A stretch of DNA of 64,000 nucleotides from Photobacterium swingsii (GCF_024346715.1 NZ_AP024852.1:2480001-2544000), one strand, 5' to 3'. Positions 36,350 through 46,124 are shown, counted from the stretch's first letter. Translations and numbers: made by a program. The notes: generated by a model not told the origin, from the letters alone.

Positions 36350-36612
36350 TTATTTAAGCAAAAAAAACCGCCGCTGTAATTTTACAGGGCGGTGGTAGCA
36401 GTTGATATTCAGCGAACAACTTAAATCAATATGTTTAATCACATTGATTTAAGGTGTATTACTATTGTCATGACTGGCCTCTTTTTCCCGTAGCCAGAGA
36501 AAACGGGCAAACCTTGCAGGGTTTAAAAATGAACACTTCACGAAGTCTTCATTTTTAAAACTGTGCTGATTTTTATTATCCGAAACCAGCAAAACGGAAA
36601 GCTTAGGCTAGA
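36350..36612. other. Intergenic stretch with three further hairpins
   Basis: No gene. ACCGCC-CTGTAA/TTACAG-GGCGGT (36367-36393) exits into TTTTTTT on the minus strand and is a good terminator for the YadA-type gene. TTAAATCAAT/ATTGATTTAA (36421-36452) and a 36522-36559 stem-loop of about 17 pairs with one symmetric mismatch also occur. The last has A-run and T-run flanks on both strands. Confidence 0.6.
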
Positions 36613-37668
36613 TTAGAAGCTGTAACCAACACCTGCACCTACAACCATATCTTTCTGGCTAAATTTGCCTTGTGCGTAAGCCATTGAGCCTTTAACAGAA
36701 ATACCATTATCAAAGCTGTTAGACGCACCGATAGCGATAGCTGTAGAGCCATTAAAGTGACCCATGCCAGCACCTACTGTAAACTTACCAGCAACTGTAG
36801 GGATGTTCGCCATTGCAGCAACACCAGCAACACCGTTAGACATTTTGCCTTCGTTCTTATTCATACGGTCTTCCATACGATCTTGACGAGCAGCCATGTC
36901 AGAGAAGTTTTTCTCTAGACCATCAATGCGCTTAGTGTTGTCTTCGATTTTTGCAGTTGTGCGAGCGTATTCTTTCTCTACAACTTTCGCAGCGGCATCC
37001 ATTTTAGCTTTAGTACGCTCAATGTCTTCACGAACATCAGGGGTAACGTTATCATCTGGACGCGGGTTAAAGTCATCTTCCTTAACGTCAACTTTGTTAT
37101 TTATAGCATATTCAAAAGCTGCTTTCTTTTGCTCAGGAGTCATATCATTGTAAATTTCGGAAATTTCTTTGATATTAGCTCGATTAAATTCAACATCGCC
37201 AACTTTCACTGTTTTTCCAGCTTTAACTTGTTTAGCAATTTCTTGAGCCACAGAGTTTGCACGTTCAACATAATGATTATTTTGATCGTTGTTACGGTCT
37301 TGATTGTCAACATCTGGAAGATCTGGGATGTTGTGCTTTTCAACAAATTTGAATGTTTCAACGTCTCCACTTGATTTATTTTCGATTGTCCCCTTACCAG
37401 TGCGAGCGTCATATTTAACAACCGAAGCTTTAGACGTAACAGTAAAATCACCTTTGTGACCGTGTGTATCTACTTTCGCAACTACTTTGTTTTCACTATT
37501 AACTAGAACGTGACCACCTTTTCCATCACGCTTAATATCAAAGCCTGAGCTTTTCACTTCATCATAGGTAAGGCTGTAATCGAAATCACCATTAGGGTTA
37601 ATAGCCGCAAGTGCAGAGCCAGCTGTAAATAATGATGCCAATGATAGGGCGATAATAGATTTTTTCAT
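36613..37668 (-). CDS. YadA-anchor domain outer-membrane protein (short trimeric autotransporter-like)
   Basis: The start at 37668 (MKKSIIALSLASLFTAGSALA) gives a clean signal peptide and AGGAAA upstream; the longer frame to 37764 has no export signal. About 351 residues: an N-terminal beta domain, a helical stalk (about 150-275, with heptad-like TTAKIEDNTKRIDGLEKNF, DRMEDRMNKNEG), then the YadA C-terminal anchor of four strands (GKFTVGAGMGHFNGSTAIAIGA ending GVGYSF with terminal Phe). Forms a trimeric barrel in the outer membrane. Passenger is small; ligand unknown. Confidence 0.86.
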   Translation of the reverse strand: MKKSIIALSLASLFTAGSALAAINPNGDFDYSLTYDEVKSSGFDIKRDGKGGHVLVNSENKVVAKVDTHGHKGDFTVTSKASVVKYDARTGKGTIENKSSGDVETFKFVEKHNIPDLPDVDNQDRNNDQNNHYVERANSVAQEIAKQVKAGKTVKVGDVEFNRANIKEISEIYNDMTPEQKKAAFEYAINNKVDVKEDDFNPRPDDNVTPDVREDIERTKAKMDAAAKVVEKEYARTTAKIEDNTKRIDGLEKNFSDMAARQDRMEDRMNKNEGKMSNGVAGVAAMANIPTVAGKFTVGAGMGHFNGSTAIAIGASNSFDNGISVKGSMAYAQGKFSQKDMVVGAGVGYSF

Positions 37669-37899
37669 TTTGCGATTTCCTGCAAGATTAATATTAACAA
37701 ATTGGTTTACCATCAAACCAACCTTGACGACGCGAATATTAACCACAAAAAAGTTCAACATCAACCCTTGCTCGGAGATCTATTTATAAAAAATCAACGG
37801 TTAAATTAAAAATCATTTTAAATCAACAACTAACACAAGAGAGAAGACCAAAACCAAAAAGATTTACCAATAAACAAATATAGCCAAGACAAATAAAAA

Positions 37900-37922
37900 C
37901 CCCGGAAAAATCATTACCAGGG
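37900..37922 (-). terminator. Weak terminator after the DUF3541-like gene
   Basis: CCCCGG pairs with CCAGGG (one mismatch) over an 11-base loop; the minus-strand exit is TTTTTATTTG. Confidence 0.45.
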
Positions 37923-37958
37923 CTTCTGAGTGAGGGTGATTAAACAGGTTAAGTTAGA

Positions 37959-39131
37959 TTATTTAACTACCAACCCATAGGGCACAGGGCTGAATATCTT
38001 CGGTTGATTTTTTACCGTTGGCGCAACGTGCGGCTTCTGCCAATCCAATAACATAATGGCTAGTACGTTACGGTGTTCACCGTGCACTAATCCAAAATCA
38101 CCATCAACCGATGGCACCATACCTTTTTCTTTATTAATGGAAGATTGAATGGCCTTGCGCATTGCGAGCACCACAGGATCATCGTCTTGACCTGCCAATA
38201 AGAAGTTAATGCCGACTTCGGCTAATACATCTTCTTTAGAGCGCTTTAAAATAGTATCGACATTTTTACGGTAATAGTCGTAAATCCATTGGAAATCACT
38301 TTCTTTAATTGGATGCTGGTAATATTCGCTGGCAGCAAAAATAATATGAGTCATGCCGTAGATTTTATTCATGTACTGCTGATCGGTCAGTGTACTGTCT
38401 AAGCTATCTGGGTAGGCTTGTTTGAATGCCACAATAAAATCATCAACCACATCTTGCTCACCTAATTGGCGCAACCAATAAACTTGGTTAGCAAGCTGAG
38501 CTGCCCACGCGTGGATCATCTCGGTATCTGTGGCGTATTTTTTGAAATCATAGCGACGAATAATTTCTCGCAGTTTTTGGTCATCTTTGTGCTGTAAACC
38601 ATATTCGTTAGCACGTGCCATAGACCCTAGTAAACCAACACCAAGATAAATATATTCAGGCATTTTCTTGGTTGCAGCATAACGACGCTGACTACGCTCA
38701 TCTTTATCGCCAATGTATTCAGCAAGACGTTTTTGCGAATACGTTGCGATCTGTTCAGGTGTATTTAGCTCATAAGCGACAGTATTAAGTTTACTGGCTA
38801 CTCTCGCCATATCTGCCCATATCGCAGATTGATATTTGGGATCGAGTGTTTGGCGGTACATACGCAAACCATAGTGACCCATTTTAAAGGCTGGTAATGT
38901 ATAGAGCTGAGGTTCATACGTATTTCTGATCAACTGCGCTGACTGTGCAAAACTTCCCGTCACAGCCAGTTGTTCATCATTATGTGAAGGTGTAGTTTGA
39001 GCGATTAAGGCAGATGATGTACTACTGGCTTCATTATGCTGCTCAGTCTGCTTTCCTGCATAACTTGGTGAAATAACAAGCGCCGAGGCCAAAGCAAAAA
39101 TAGACGCTAACCGGCTTATTCTGAATTTCAT
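37959..39131 (-). CDS. Exported DUF3541-like protein
   Basis: 390 residues, signal peptide MKFRISRLASIFALASALVISPSYA, then a low-complexity linker and an all-helical body rich in Tyr and Trp (MGHYGLRMYRQTLD, HAWAAQLANQVYWLRQLG, IYGMTHIIFAASEYYQHP). This resembles an alpha/alpha toroid. I place it in DUF3541 from memory. No function known; neighbours do not help. Confidence 0.65.
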   Translation of the reverse strand: MKFRISRLASIFALASALVISPSYAGKQTEQHNEASSTSSALIAQTTPSHNDEQLAVTGSFAQSAQLIRNTYEPQLYTLPAFKMGHYGLRMYRQTLDPKYQSAIWADMARVASKLNTVAYELNTPEQIATYSQKRLAEYIGDKDERSQRRYAATKKMPEYIYLGVGLLGSMARANEYGLQHKDDQKLREIIRRYDFKKYATDTEMIHAWAAQLANQVYWLRQLGEQDVVDDFIVAFKQAYPDSLDSTLTDQQYMNKIYGMTHIIFAASEYYQHPIKESDFQWIYDYYRKNVDTILKRSKEDVLAEVGINFLLAGQDDDPVVLAMRKAIQSSINKEKGMVPSVDGDFGLVHGEHRNVLAIMLLDWQKPHVAPTVKNQPKIFSPVPYGLVVK

Positions 39132-39269
39132 ATGTATCCCTCATAGTAAGCAATGCGCTAATCACAGCGTTATATTGCTAAGCTATCAGTGATAATACTT
39201 TAATTCGTCAAATCTATGTAAATCATTAATCGATTTACCAGTATTAATTCACAAGCTAAATAACTGATC

Positions 39270-40454
39270 CTATATCCTAATATCAACCCACACCATACGG
39301 TGATCCGACCCAGCTTGTGCCCGCTCTCGCCCTTTTTCATCAACCACGAGTGGACGCATAGGATCTTTTCGATCTGGCCAGAATACACCGCTCTTTAAGA
39401 CCCTAAGGTCATGTGAAGGCAATACATAATCTAAGCGTAAGCCTGATAAATGAGTCCATTCTGATGCCCGGCCATTACGTGGTTGCCAAATTCGAGCAAA
39501 TCGGCCTCCCACACTTTTCGGTGTTTTCTTACCACAACTGACAGAACGATTGACTCGAGCATGATGAAGTAACTGTTTTATTGCGCTTTTGCTGCCATCA
39601 CCATCGACAGGATCTGCATTTAAATCCCCCATCACGATAAACGAATCAGTTGACGCTAATCCCGTTTGAACACCTTTATCATCATAGAGGTAATCAGCAT
39701 TATCGATAATATCAACCAGCAAACGAAGCTCATCATGATTACGGCGTAAGTTACGCTTTTCTTCACCGTCAAAAACAGGCGGAGTAGGATGACAACACAG
39801 TAATTGCAACGTGCGATCACCGACAACTACAGGTAGGGAGATATGATTTTTAGATGATAAACGAAAGACCTTTTGCGCTTCGGCACTGTAATAGGCCGCT
39901 GGCATTTGGTTACCTGGCATATCACGCCATAAGAAGTGCTGCCAGCTACGTAACTGACTCTCATCAATAGGATAACGCGATAAAATAACAAAACCATAAT
40001 GGCCATGATGATCACCAAACCCATAGCCATCTTCAGGCAAGGTACATTGGTTATCACCATTAAAATCAACCTCGCTCAATAAGCCAGTATTACTCGGTGG
40101 TAAGTAGCGATATGGATAATCGATTGGCAGGGTTTGTTCATCCAAATTGCTTTGTTGAGCGACAGCTAGGTAATGTCGACAAAAATTATCTAATGCGCCA
40201 TCATCACCGCCGTCACCATGATGGTCAAATTCGCAAAGTAACAGAATATCTGGGCGTACATGCTGGATAATCGCCGCAATTTTTTTAAATCGCTCTGTAA
40301 CAGGGCTGGCTGTTTGCGCCAAAATTTGCCCAGCCGTAGAGTGAGACATGGCAGCATTAAATAAAGCGACACGTAAAGAAGAAGACAAAATGAAGGTTCC
40401 AGCAATGAAGATAAGCGCATTATAGCGCCCATCTTGCTGATTTTTATAATGCAA
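39270..40454 (-). CDS. Endonuclease/exonuclease/phosphatase family protein
   Basis: 394 residues. EEP motifs: LRVALFNAAM near the start, the catalytic Glu in LLLCEFDHHGD, FIVMGDLNADPVDGDG, RLDYVLPS and the final GSDHRMVWVDI. An N-terminal hydrophobic stretch (LIFIAGTFILSSS) may be a signal peptide, so the enzyme is likely exported. Specific substrate (DNA, phosphodiester or phospholipid) cannot be told. Confidence 0.85.
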   Translation of the reverse strand: MHYKNQQDGRYNALIFIAGTFILSSSLRVALFNAAMSHSTAGQILAQTASPVTERFKKIAAIIQHVRPDILLLCEFDHHGDGGDDGALDNFCRHYLAVAQQSNLDEQTLPIDYPYRYLPPSNTGLLSEVDFNGDNQCTLPEDGYGFGDHHGHYGFVILSRYPIDESQLRSWQHFLWRDMPGNQMPAAYYSAEAQKVFRLSSKNHISLPVVVGDRTLQLLCCHPTPPVFDGEEKRNLRRNHDELRLLVDIIDNADYLYDDKGVQTGLASTDSFIVMGDLNADPVDGDGSKSAIKQLLHHARVNRSVSCGKKTPKSVGGRFARIWQPRNGRASEWTHLSGLRLDYVLPSHDLRVLKSGVFWPDRKDPMRPLVVDEKGRERAQAGSDHRMVWVDIRI

Positions 40455-40490
40455 TTACGAATAAAGCAGAATGTCACTCATGGGGGACAC

Positions 40491-40976
40491 TTAATCAACC
40501 AATTGTGAGATTGCTAAGCGAATTTGATGGGCATCATCCATCGCACGGTGTTTAGTTGGCCCTTGGGCTTCAAGTGCTAATTGAAAACTCGCTCGCTCAA
40601 TGCCGTTTTCGTGCAATAGCCAATGCCCCACTTCGGTTAACGTAAACGATGGGCGCATATGAGCGGCATGATATAAGCGACCAAGCCAAAATAAATCCCA
40701 CTGGCTATCGCAAAATACAAACTCAAATTTCCCTAAGACTTTATTCAGATGCTGGCAAACTTCCACCACTTGCTCACCTTTTATCTCTATTTCACGGCGG
40801 GAAAGATGGTGGATATGGCTTTCAGCATAATCGTCCCAATAGTGCCAAACATCGCTTGATGACAATGGGTTGATCAACAGGCTTTCTCCAGAGCCGTCTG
40901 GCAAAGAGTAACCGACTTCAATTGGATAGGATTGATCAGATAAGCCTGAGGCTTCAAAATCTAATGTTGCCCACAT
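40491..40976 (-). CDS. DEDDh-type 3'-5' exonuclease
   Basis: The ATG at 40976 (MWATLDFEASG) has GGGAGCG upstream and gives 161 residues. DEDDh residues visible: D and E in DFEASG, D in FCDSQWD, and H plus D in HRAMDDAHQIR. Similar to RNase T/DnaQ-type single-domain exonucleases. Lies 36 bases upstream of the EEP-family gene on the same strand. Confidence 0.85.
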   Translation of the reverse strand: MWATLDFEASGLSDQSYPIEVGYSLPDGSGESLLINPLSSSDVWHYWDDYAESHIHHLSRREIEIKGEQVVEVCQHLNKVLGKFEFVFCDSQWDLFWLGRLYHAAHMRPSFTLTEVGHWLLHENGIERASFQLALEAQGPTKHRAMDDAHQIRLAISQLVD

Positions 40977-41289
40977 TACACGCTCCCTGCTGTATGAGAT
41001 GGTTGTGCTGTTATACGCGAAACATCCGTTATCTCGACATACCACAACATTTTGGTTGAATCGGGTATCTGGTACTACACCTTTCCATCCTGTTACCCAG
41101 TCGCTATTGGCATTAGATTCAATGAGAGAATCCCCGCTAGCTCTATTCTAAATGTAGTATTGATCTTAATGGCTATGACAATTTATTCAGTAAAACTCGA
41201 TCTTAAGACAAAAACTGTAGCGGGTCATAGAAAGAGAGACGCCCACTAGATTACACTCAAGCAGATTTAAAAATACAGAATGATTTCCT
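40977..41289. other. Intergenic region, nothing recognised
   Basis: Divergent gap between the exonuclease and mobB genes. Short open frames here look random. No terminator or tRNA seen. Confidence 0.4.
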
Positions 41290-41811
41290 ATGACTCCGAC
41301 TCTTGGTTTTGCCGGCTACAGTGGCTCTGGTAAAACAACATTACTTGAAAAACTAATCCCTTTATTACGTGCAAAAGACCTACGTATCGGGCTACTTAAG
41401 CATAGCCACCACGATATCGAACCCGACAAACCAGGAAAAGACAGTTATCGACTCCGTCATGCGGGGTGCCAACAAACTTTACTCGCAACTCAAAAGCGCC
41501 ATATGCTGTATTTCGAGTATCCAGAAGAAGACCGTTGTGAGCCTGAATTAGACCAGTGTTTAGCACAGCTTGATCATTCAAAACTCGACCTAGTCCTCGT
41601 CGAAGGCTTTCGTGATCAACCCATACCTAAAATTGAAATCCACCGTCCAAGTTATGGGAAACCTTTTCTACATTCTCAAGATAAACACATTATTGCCATT
41701 GCTAGCGACACAGTGATAAAACCAACTCGCAATAGCCTCCCTCAACTCAACCTGAATAAGCCCGAGGAGATTGCCACCTTCATACTACAATGGATAAAAA
41801 ATGACATGTAA
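41290..41811 (+). CDS. mobB: Molybdopterin-guanine dinucleotide biosynthesis adaptor MobB
   Basis: 173 residues. P-loop GYSGSGKTTLLEKL at the N-terminus, KHSHHDIEPDKPGKDSYRLRHAG and LVLVEGFRDQPIPKIE, all MobB hallmarks. GTP-binding helper in making bis-MGD for molybdoenzymes. No mobA follows here. Possibly related to demand from molybdoenzymes such as TMAO reductase. Confidence 0.93.
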   Translation: MTPTLGFAGYSGSGKTTLLEKLIPLLRAKDLRIGLLKHSHHDIEPDKPGKDSYRLRHAGCQQTLLATQKRHMLYFEYPEEDRCEPELDQCLAQLDHSKLDLVLVEGFRDQPIPKIEIHRPSYGKPFLHSQDKHIIAIASDTVIKPTRNSLPQLNLNKPEEIATFILQWIKNDM

Positions 41812-42201
41812 TGCCAATTGAGCTAAGTATTCAGTCAGGCAATATCGCTAAATACACGGCAAAAGTTCTTGCTGTCGGAAAGATGGCTTAGGATCAAATT
41901 AGATCTATCGTGATAATCCGTGATCAATAAAGCGTGCGAATAACATCAATACGCACGCTTCTACCACTACTATTCACTCTCCTCCCCCTAGATACGGCTG
42001 AAAATGTAGACGCAAATCACGCTATTGTGTAATCTTCGCGCTTATTTTTCGCTTCTCATCGCTTTTGATAGCAGCGTTTTGTGAGCTACGCCCTTTAGCT
42101 CCTCCTAAAAATTCTTTTATGAGGCTGATGGTTTTTCCACCAACCCATCGCAAAATAACGACATAACAACGAATAAATGACACAAGAAGAGAATACGAAC
42201 C
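41812..42201. other. Intergenic region with one hairpin
   Basis: AAGCGTGCG (41930-41938) pairs perfectly with CGCACGCTT (41952-41960); tails are only moderately T-rich, so it may be the mobB terminator. Remaining sequence has no supported gene. Confidence 0.45.
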
Positions 42202-42348
42202 ATGCCTATTTTTACCCAGTTCCACGATGATATTGAAGCTTGCGCACACAATGAAACCACGACTCATCAGTCAGAAATGGAAGTTGCACGGCAAGCATTG
42301 GTTAAAAGCCATCAGCTATCAGGTGGTATCGATCTCATTGAAGATTAA
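42202..42348 (+). CDS. Small hypothetical protein, 48 aa
   Basis: ATG at 42202 follows AAGAAGAGAA at a workable distance and encodes 48 polar, acidic residues (MPIFTQFHDDIEACAHNETT...GGIDLIED). One Cys, several His. No family recognised. The regular amino-acid composition and upstream purine-rich site argue for a real small gene, but homology evidence is absent. Confidence 0.4.
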   Translation: MPIFTQFHDDIEACAHNETTTHQSEMEVARQALVKSHQLSGGIDLIED

Positions 42349-42808
42349 TACCACGGTTAACATCGCCCATATACCGTATGGCGCTTACATCTCCGTAACA
42401 AAGCGCCATTTGCCTCTTCTTTGTACTCTTGATAATACCAAGCAACATACCAACTCTACTTTGCCTTTTTACCTACTCGCCCCAAACCTTTAAGGTTAGA
42501 TATAAAACAATAAAAGCATCAAGGTCGACATTTATAACGAGCACTTACGCCACCAAGGCTCAACTACACATCCTCATTGGCTCAGCACTTTTCTTCATAT
42601 CTTATAAAATACCGAATAGATTACACCACTCGCTTTTTTACACTGTTTTTAATAAAATGATTCAATATAACCCATAATGATGCTGTTAGAGCCTTCCCCA
42701 TTAAAAACTATTGATTAAACAATAGAAAACAAGGCTGTAACTTTTTATTAAATAACAAACAAAGCACAAAAGCGTCATTAATAAAACGTGCACGACAGTA
42801 GATAATTT
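42349..42808. other. AT-rich intergenic region, no gene supported
   Basis: 460 bases. Open frames are short with unlikely composition. A small inverted repeat CTATTG-N6-CAATAG sits near 42708-42725. Presumably includes the promoter of the chemoreceptor gene. Confidence 0.4.
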
Positions 42809-43906
42809 ATGTTTAACTTTGCTTGCTTTAAAAAGAACGATGAAACCGATACACAGCTTACTGCGCTTGAATCTAAACTCGCAGAGCAACAACGTACTAA
42901 TGATGAGTTAGAGAAAGAACTGATCAACCAACAAAATACGCTAAGTGCTCAGCAAGAATCAGTGGTAATGCAACGAGAGTTCACCAATCAACTACTACAT
43001 TCAGTCTCTCCGTTAGAACATATTCGCGGCAACATCGCCAATGCCGCTGAAAATCTTAAACTTTACTTAGAACAACATGTCACCGAAAACCGAGACGGCA
43101 TTGCTATTCTCAATGTGTTTCGCGAAACCTTAAATCAGCTTATTACGCAGATTAATATGAGCGGCGATTCACTTGAAGCCCTAAAAGGCAACTCAGAGGA
43201 CATAGGTAAGTTTATTGTTACTATTAACAATGTATCTGAACAAACCAACCTATTGGCACTCAATGCCGCCATCGAAGCGGCACGAGCAGGTGAACATGGT
43301 CGTGGTTTTGCTGTAGTAGCAGATGAAGTCAGAAAGTTAGCGCAAAACGCAAGCGAAGCTGCTAGCCAAATTCAAAACGTTGTCGGTGAGATTAGCAATA
43401 ATACTCAGTCTTGCAGCCAAAGTGCTGAGTTCATCGAAACCCAGTGCTCTCAGCTCCATAATGAGATTGAAGAGCTGGTCAACATTGTGACTTTATTGAT
43501 TGAAAAGTCAGACGAACTTCATCGACTGGTGGATGAAAGTTACTCCTCGATTTTTTTACGCCTAGTGCAAATTGACCATGTTGTTTGGAAGATTAATATT
43601 TATCAACGCATCCATAACCGTGAATTTGCTAATACTGATGTTGTCGATCATCATCAATGCCGCTTAGGGAGTTGGTACTATCAAGGGGCAGGCAAACAAC
43701 TCTTCACAAGCTGCCGTTCATACCAATTATTAGAAAAACCCCATGCCGAGGTACACACTTACGGCAGAAAAGCATTAAAAGCCTTTGCAGAAGGGAACGA
43801 CAGTGAAGGTATGGCGTTTATGGCGAGCATGGAAACGGCAGCAGATACTGTGATTGCTCTGCTCAACGATTTAGAAGGTGAAATGGCTAAAGTGAAACAG
43901 CAATAG
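42809..43906 (+). CDS. Soluble methyl-accepting chemotaxis protein with CZB domain
   Basis: 365 residues, no membrane segment. N-terminal coiled coil (about 12-55), MCP signalling hairpin with the near-invariant tip [23 protein letters not shown], then a C-terminal CZB zinc-binding domain ([40 protein letters not shown]) carrying the His/Cys zinc ligands. CZB proteins sense zinc or hypochlorous acid through the Cys. Cytoplasmic receptor feeding CheA. Single gene with terminator. Confidence 0.92.
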   Translation: MFNFACFKKNDETDTQLTALESKLAEQQRTNDELEKELINQQNTLSAQQESVVMQREFTNQLLHSVSPLEHIRGNIANAAENLKLYLEQHVTENRDGIAILNVFRETLNQLITQINMSGDSLEALKGNSEDIGKFIVTINNVSEQTNLLALNAAIEAARAGEHGRGFAVVADEVRKLAQNASEAASQIQNVVGEISNNTQSCSQSAEFIETQCSQLHNEIEELVNIVTLLIEKSDELHRLVDESYSSIFLRLVQIDHVVWKINIYQRIHNREFANTDVVDHHQCRLGSWYYQGAGKQLFTSCRSYQLLEKPHAEVHTYGRKALKAFAEGNDSEGMAFMASMETAADTVIALLNDLEGEMAKVKQQ

Positions 43907-43926
43907 TCACAATCTTTCAGCATCAG

Positions 43927-43960
43927 CCAATAAGAGCCTGCATCTACAGGCTCTTATTGG
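43927..43960 (+). terminator. Terminator after the CZB chemoreceptor gene
   Basis: Perfect 14-bp stem CCAATAAGAGCCTG / CAGGCTCTTATTGG with a 6-base loop. T-tract is short. Confidence 0.7.
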
Positions 43961-43992
43961 CAATTAGTAGTAAATAGCGGCTTTCACCATAA

Positions 43993-44046
43993 TGTCATAA
44001 ATCAGTAAATTATTTGACATGAAATCAGTGTCAAATGTGCGACATA
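43993..44046 (+). promoter_or_regulatory. Repeated TGTCA-type words upstream of phoX (possible Pho box)
   Basis: TGTCATAAAT at 43993 and a palindrome TTTGACA-N9-TGTCAAA at 44013-44035, then CGACATAAC. PhoB boxes are 11-bp-spaced TGTCA-like repeats; spacing here is only partly right. TTGACA at 44014 might also be a -35 element. Confidence 0.4.
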
Positions 44047-44076
44047 ACAATACGCATATGACACTGGAGAAAGTCA

Positions 44077-45999
44077 ATGACAACCCGAATGAGCCCTTTT
44101 GAACGCCGCGAAGACGATATTGACCCACGTAGCGAGACATCTCAGCTAACAAAAATGATCGATGCCAGCCTATCTCGACGTAAATTTCTTGGGGCTGCTT
44201 CAGTGATGACCGCTGGTGCATTCATGGCTGGTATGCCAGTTTCAGCTTTAGCGAGTTCAACAAAAGCGAATAGTAAGCTAATGGGCTTCTCTGCTGTACC
44301 AGTCAGTACCGATGACACCATAGTGGTTCCAGAAGGTTACAATGCACAAGTGCTGATCCGTTGGGGTGATGGCCTTTTCCCAACTTCCCCTAAGTTTGAC
44401 CCAACAGGCAATGCACCCTCGTCGCACCAAGAAGTACAATTTGGTGATAATAACGATGGTATGACTTTTTTCCCATTATCTGACGACCGTGGCGTACTAG
44501 CGGTTAACAATGAATACTGCAATAACGAATACCTCTTCCCACATCAAGGCAAAAAAATGACCGCTGATGATGTGAAAAAATCCCAAGCTGCGCACGGTAT
44601 TTCAATTTTTGAAATTAAACGCACAACAAACAATAACTGGGAACTGGTCGTTGATTCAAAGTACAACCGCCGCATTACAGCCAATACCGAAATGAGCATC
44701 ACAGGTCCAGCGGCAGGCCAACCAGATATGCAAACATCCGCGGATAAAGCCGGTAAAAAAGCATTGGGCACATTTGGTAATTGTGCGAATGGTTTTACCC
44801 CTTGGGGCACTTACTTAACCTGTGAAGAAAACTTCAATGGCTATTTTGGTACTAAGAGCGATATCAAGATTACCAAAGAGCAAAAGCGTTACGGCTTAGG
44901 CAAAGAAGATTCAGGTTACGGCTGGTCACTGCACGATGAACGCTTTGACGTGGCTAAAAACCCTAATGAAGCAAACCGTCACGGTTGGATTGTTGAAATC
45001 GACCCAATGGACCCAAGCTCAACGCCAATGAAACGTACTGCGATGGGACGCTTCAAACACGAGAATGTCGCTGTTGTGATTAATAAAGACGGCCACATTG
45101 TTGCTTACATGGGTGATGATGAGCGTGGCGAACACCTTTACCGCTTTGTCTCTAAAAACAAATACGTGAAAGGTAATGATGCCGCGAACCGTAAACTTCT
45201 TGAAGAAGGCACAGTCTACGTTGCTAAGTTTAGCGCAGACGACGGGAAAATTGGCGGTACAGGCCAATGGATGGAATTAACCCATGGTAAGAATGGCCTA
45301 ACAAAAGAAAATGGCTTCCCGAACCAAGAATACATTCACATGTACACGCGCCTAGCCGCTACCCAAGTTGGTGCAACTACCATGGATCGCCCTGAGTGGA
45401 TTGCGGTACACCCAAATCAAGACTATGTGTTCTGTACGCTAACCAACAACAAAAACCGTGGTGTAAAAGAAGGTCAACCTGTTGGTGGCCCTAACCCACG
45501 CGAAGCGAATAATTACGGTCAGATCCTACGCTGGCGTCAAGTGAATGATGACCATGCTCACCCTACTTTCGCCTGGGATCTGTATGTCATGGCTGGTAAC
45601 CCTGAAGTACACAAAGGCACTTTGTACGCAGGCAGTGATAACATCAATAATGACAACATGTTTAACAGCCCTGATGGTTTAGGTTTCGATGCCGATGGCC
45701 GTATGTGGATTCAAACTGACGGCAAATATTCAAATAAAGGCGACTATGCAGGTATGGGTAACAACTCCATGCTATGTGGTGACCCTAAAACAGGTGAAAT
45801 ACGCCGTTTCTTAACGGGCCCAATCGCTTGTGAAATTACAGGCTTAACCTTCAGCCCAGACTACAAAACCATGTTTATTGGTGTTCAACACCCAGGTGAA
45901 GAGCTTGAGCCATCGCACTGGCCAGATGGTGGTAACAGCACGCCACGCTCTGCACTTGTAATGATCACCAAGAAAGACGGTGGCGTTATTGGTAGCTAA
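44077..45999 (+). CDS. phoX: PhoX family alkaline phosphatase (DUF839), Tat-exported
   Basis: 640 residues with a Tat signal (SRRKFLGAASVMTAGAFMAG) placed after a 40-residue N-region. Family motifs: LAVNNEYCNNEYLFP, NGFTPWGTYLTCEENFNGYF, GWIVEIDPMDPSS, MGRFKHENVAV, YMGDDERGEHLYRFV and SPDGLGFDADGRMWIQTDG. Calcium/iron-dependent release of phosphate from organic esters in the periplasm. Preceded by a GGAGAAAG ribosome site. Terminator follows. Confidence 0.93.
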   Translation: MTTRMSPFERREDDIDPRSETSQLTKMIDASLSRRKFLGAASVMTAGAFMAGMPVSALASSTKANSKLMGFSAVPVSTDDTIVVPEGYNAQVLIRWGDGLFPTSPKFDPTGNAPSSHQEVQFGDNNDGMTFFPLSDDRGVLAVNNEYCNNEYLFPHQGKKMTADDVKKSQAAHGISIFEIKRTTNNNWELVVDSKYNRRITANTEMSITGPAAGQPDMQTSADKAGKKALGTFGNCANGFTPWGTYLTCEENFNGYFGTKSDIKITKEQKRYGLGKEDSGYGWSLHDERFDVAKNPNEANRHGWIVEIDPMDPSSTPMKRTAMGRFKHENVAVVINKDGHIVAYMGDDERGEHLYRFVSKNKYVKGNDAANRKLLEEGTVYVAKFSADDGKIGGTGQWMELTHGKNGLTKENGFPNQEYIHMYTRLAATQVGATTMDRPEWIAVHPNQDYVFCTLTNNKNRGVKEGQPVGGPNPREANNYGQILRWRQVNDDHAHPTFAWDLYVMAGNPEVHKGTLYAGSDNINNDNMFNSPDGLGFDADGRMWIQTDGKYSNKGDYAGMGNNSMLCGDPKTGEIRRFLTGPIACEITGLTFSPDYKTMFIGVQHPGEELEPSHWPDGGNSTPRSALVMITKKDGGVIGS

Positions 46000-46016
46000 T
46001 CGCTTATCGAAATGAC

Positions 46017-46050
46017 AAGCCCCGCCTTTTATAATCCGAAGGCGGGACTT
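46017..46050 (+). terminator. Terminator after phoX
   Basis: AAGCCCCGCCTT pairs with AAGGCGGGACTT, one mismatch, followed by TTGT. Confidence 0.72.
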
Positions 46051-46124
46051 TTGTATTATAACGCTAGCATTAAGGCAAATGGCTAAACATCATTTTATAT
46101 CAAGAGTCGTAACCTGTAAGCGCA

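Noticed and set aside
42022..42267. Minus-strand frame of 81 residues overlapping the 48-residue ORF
   Set aside because: No ribosome site at its start and no recognisable domain; the tail KSDEKRKISAKITQ looks gene-like but evidence is too thin to list it.
42429..42677. Plus-strand frame of 82 residues in the gap before the chemoreceptor
   Set aside because: Low-complexity composition, no Shine-Dalgarno, no motif; probably random in AT-rich DNA.
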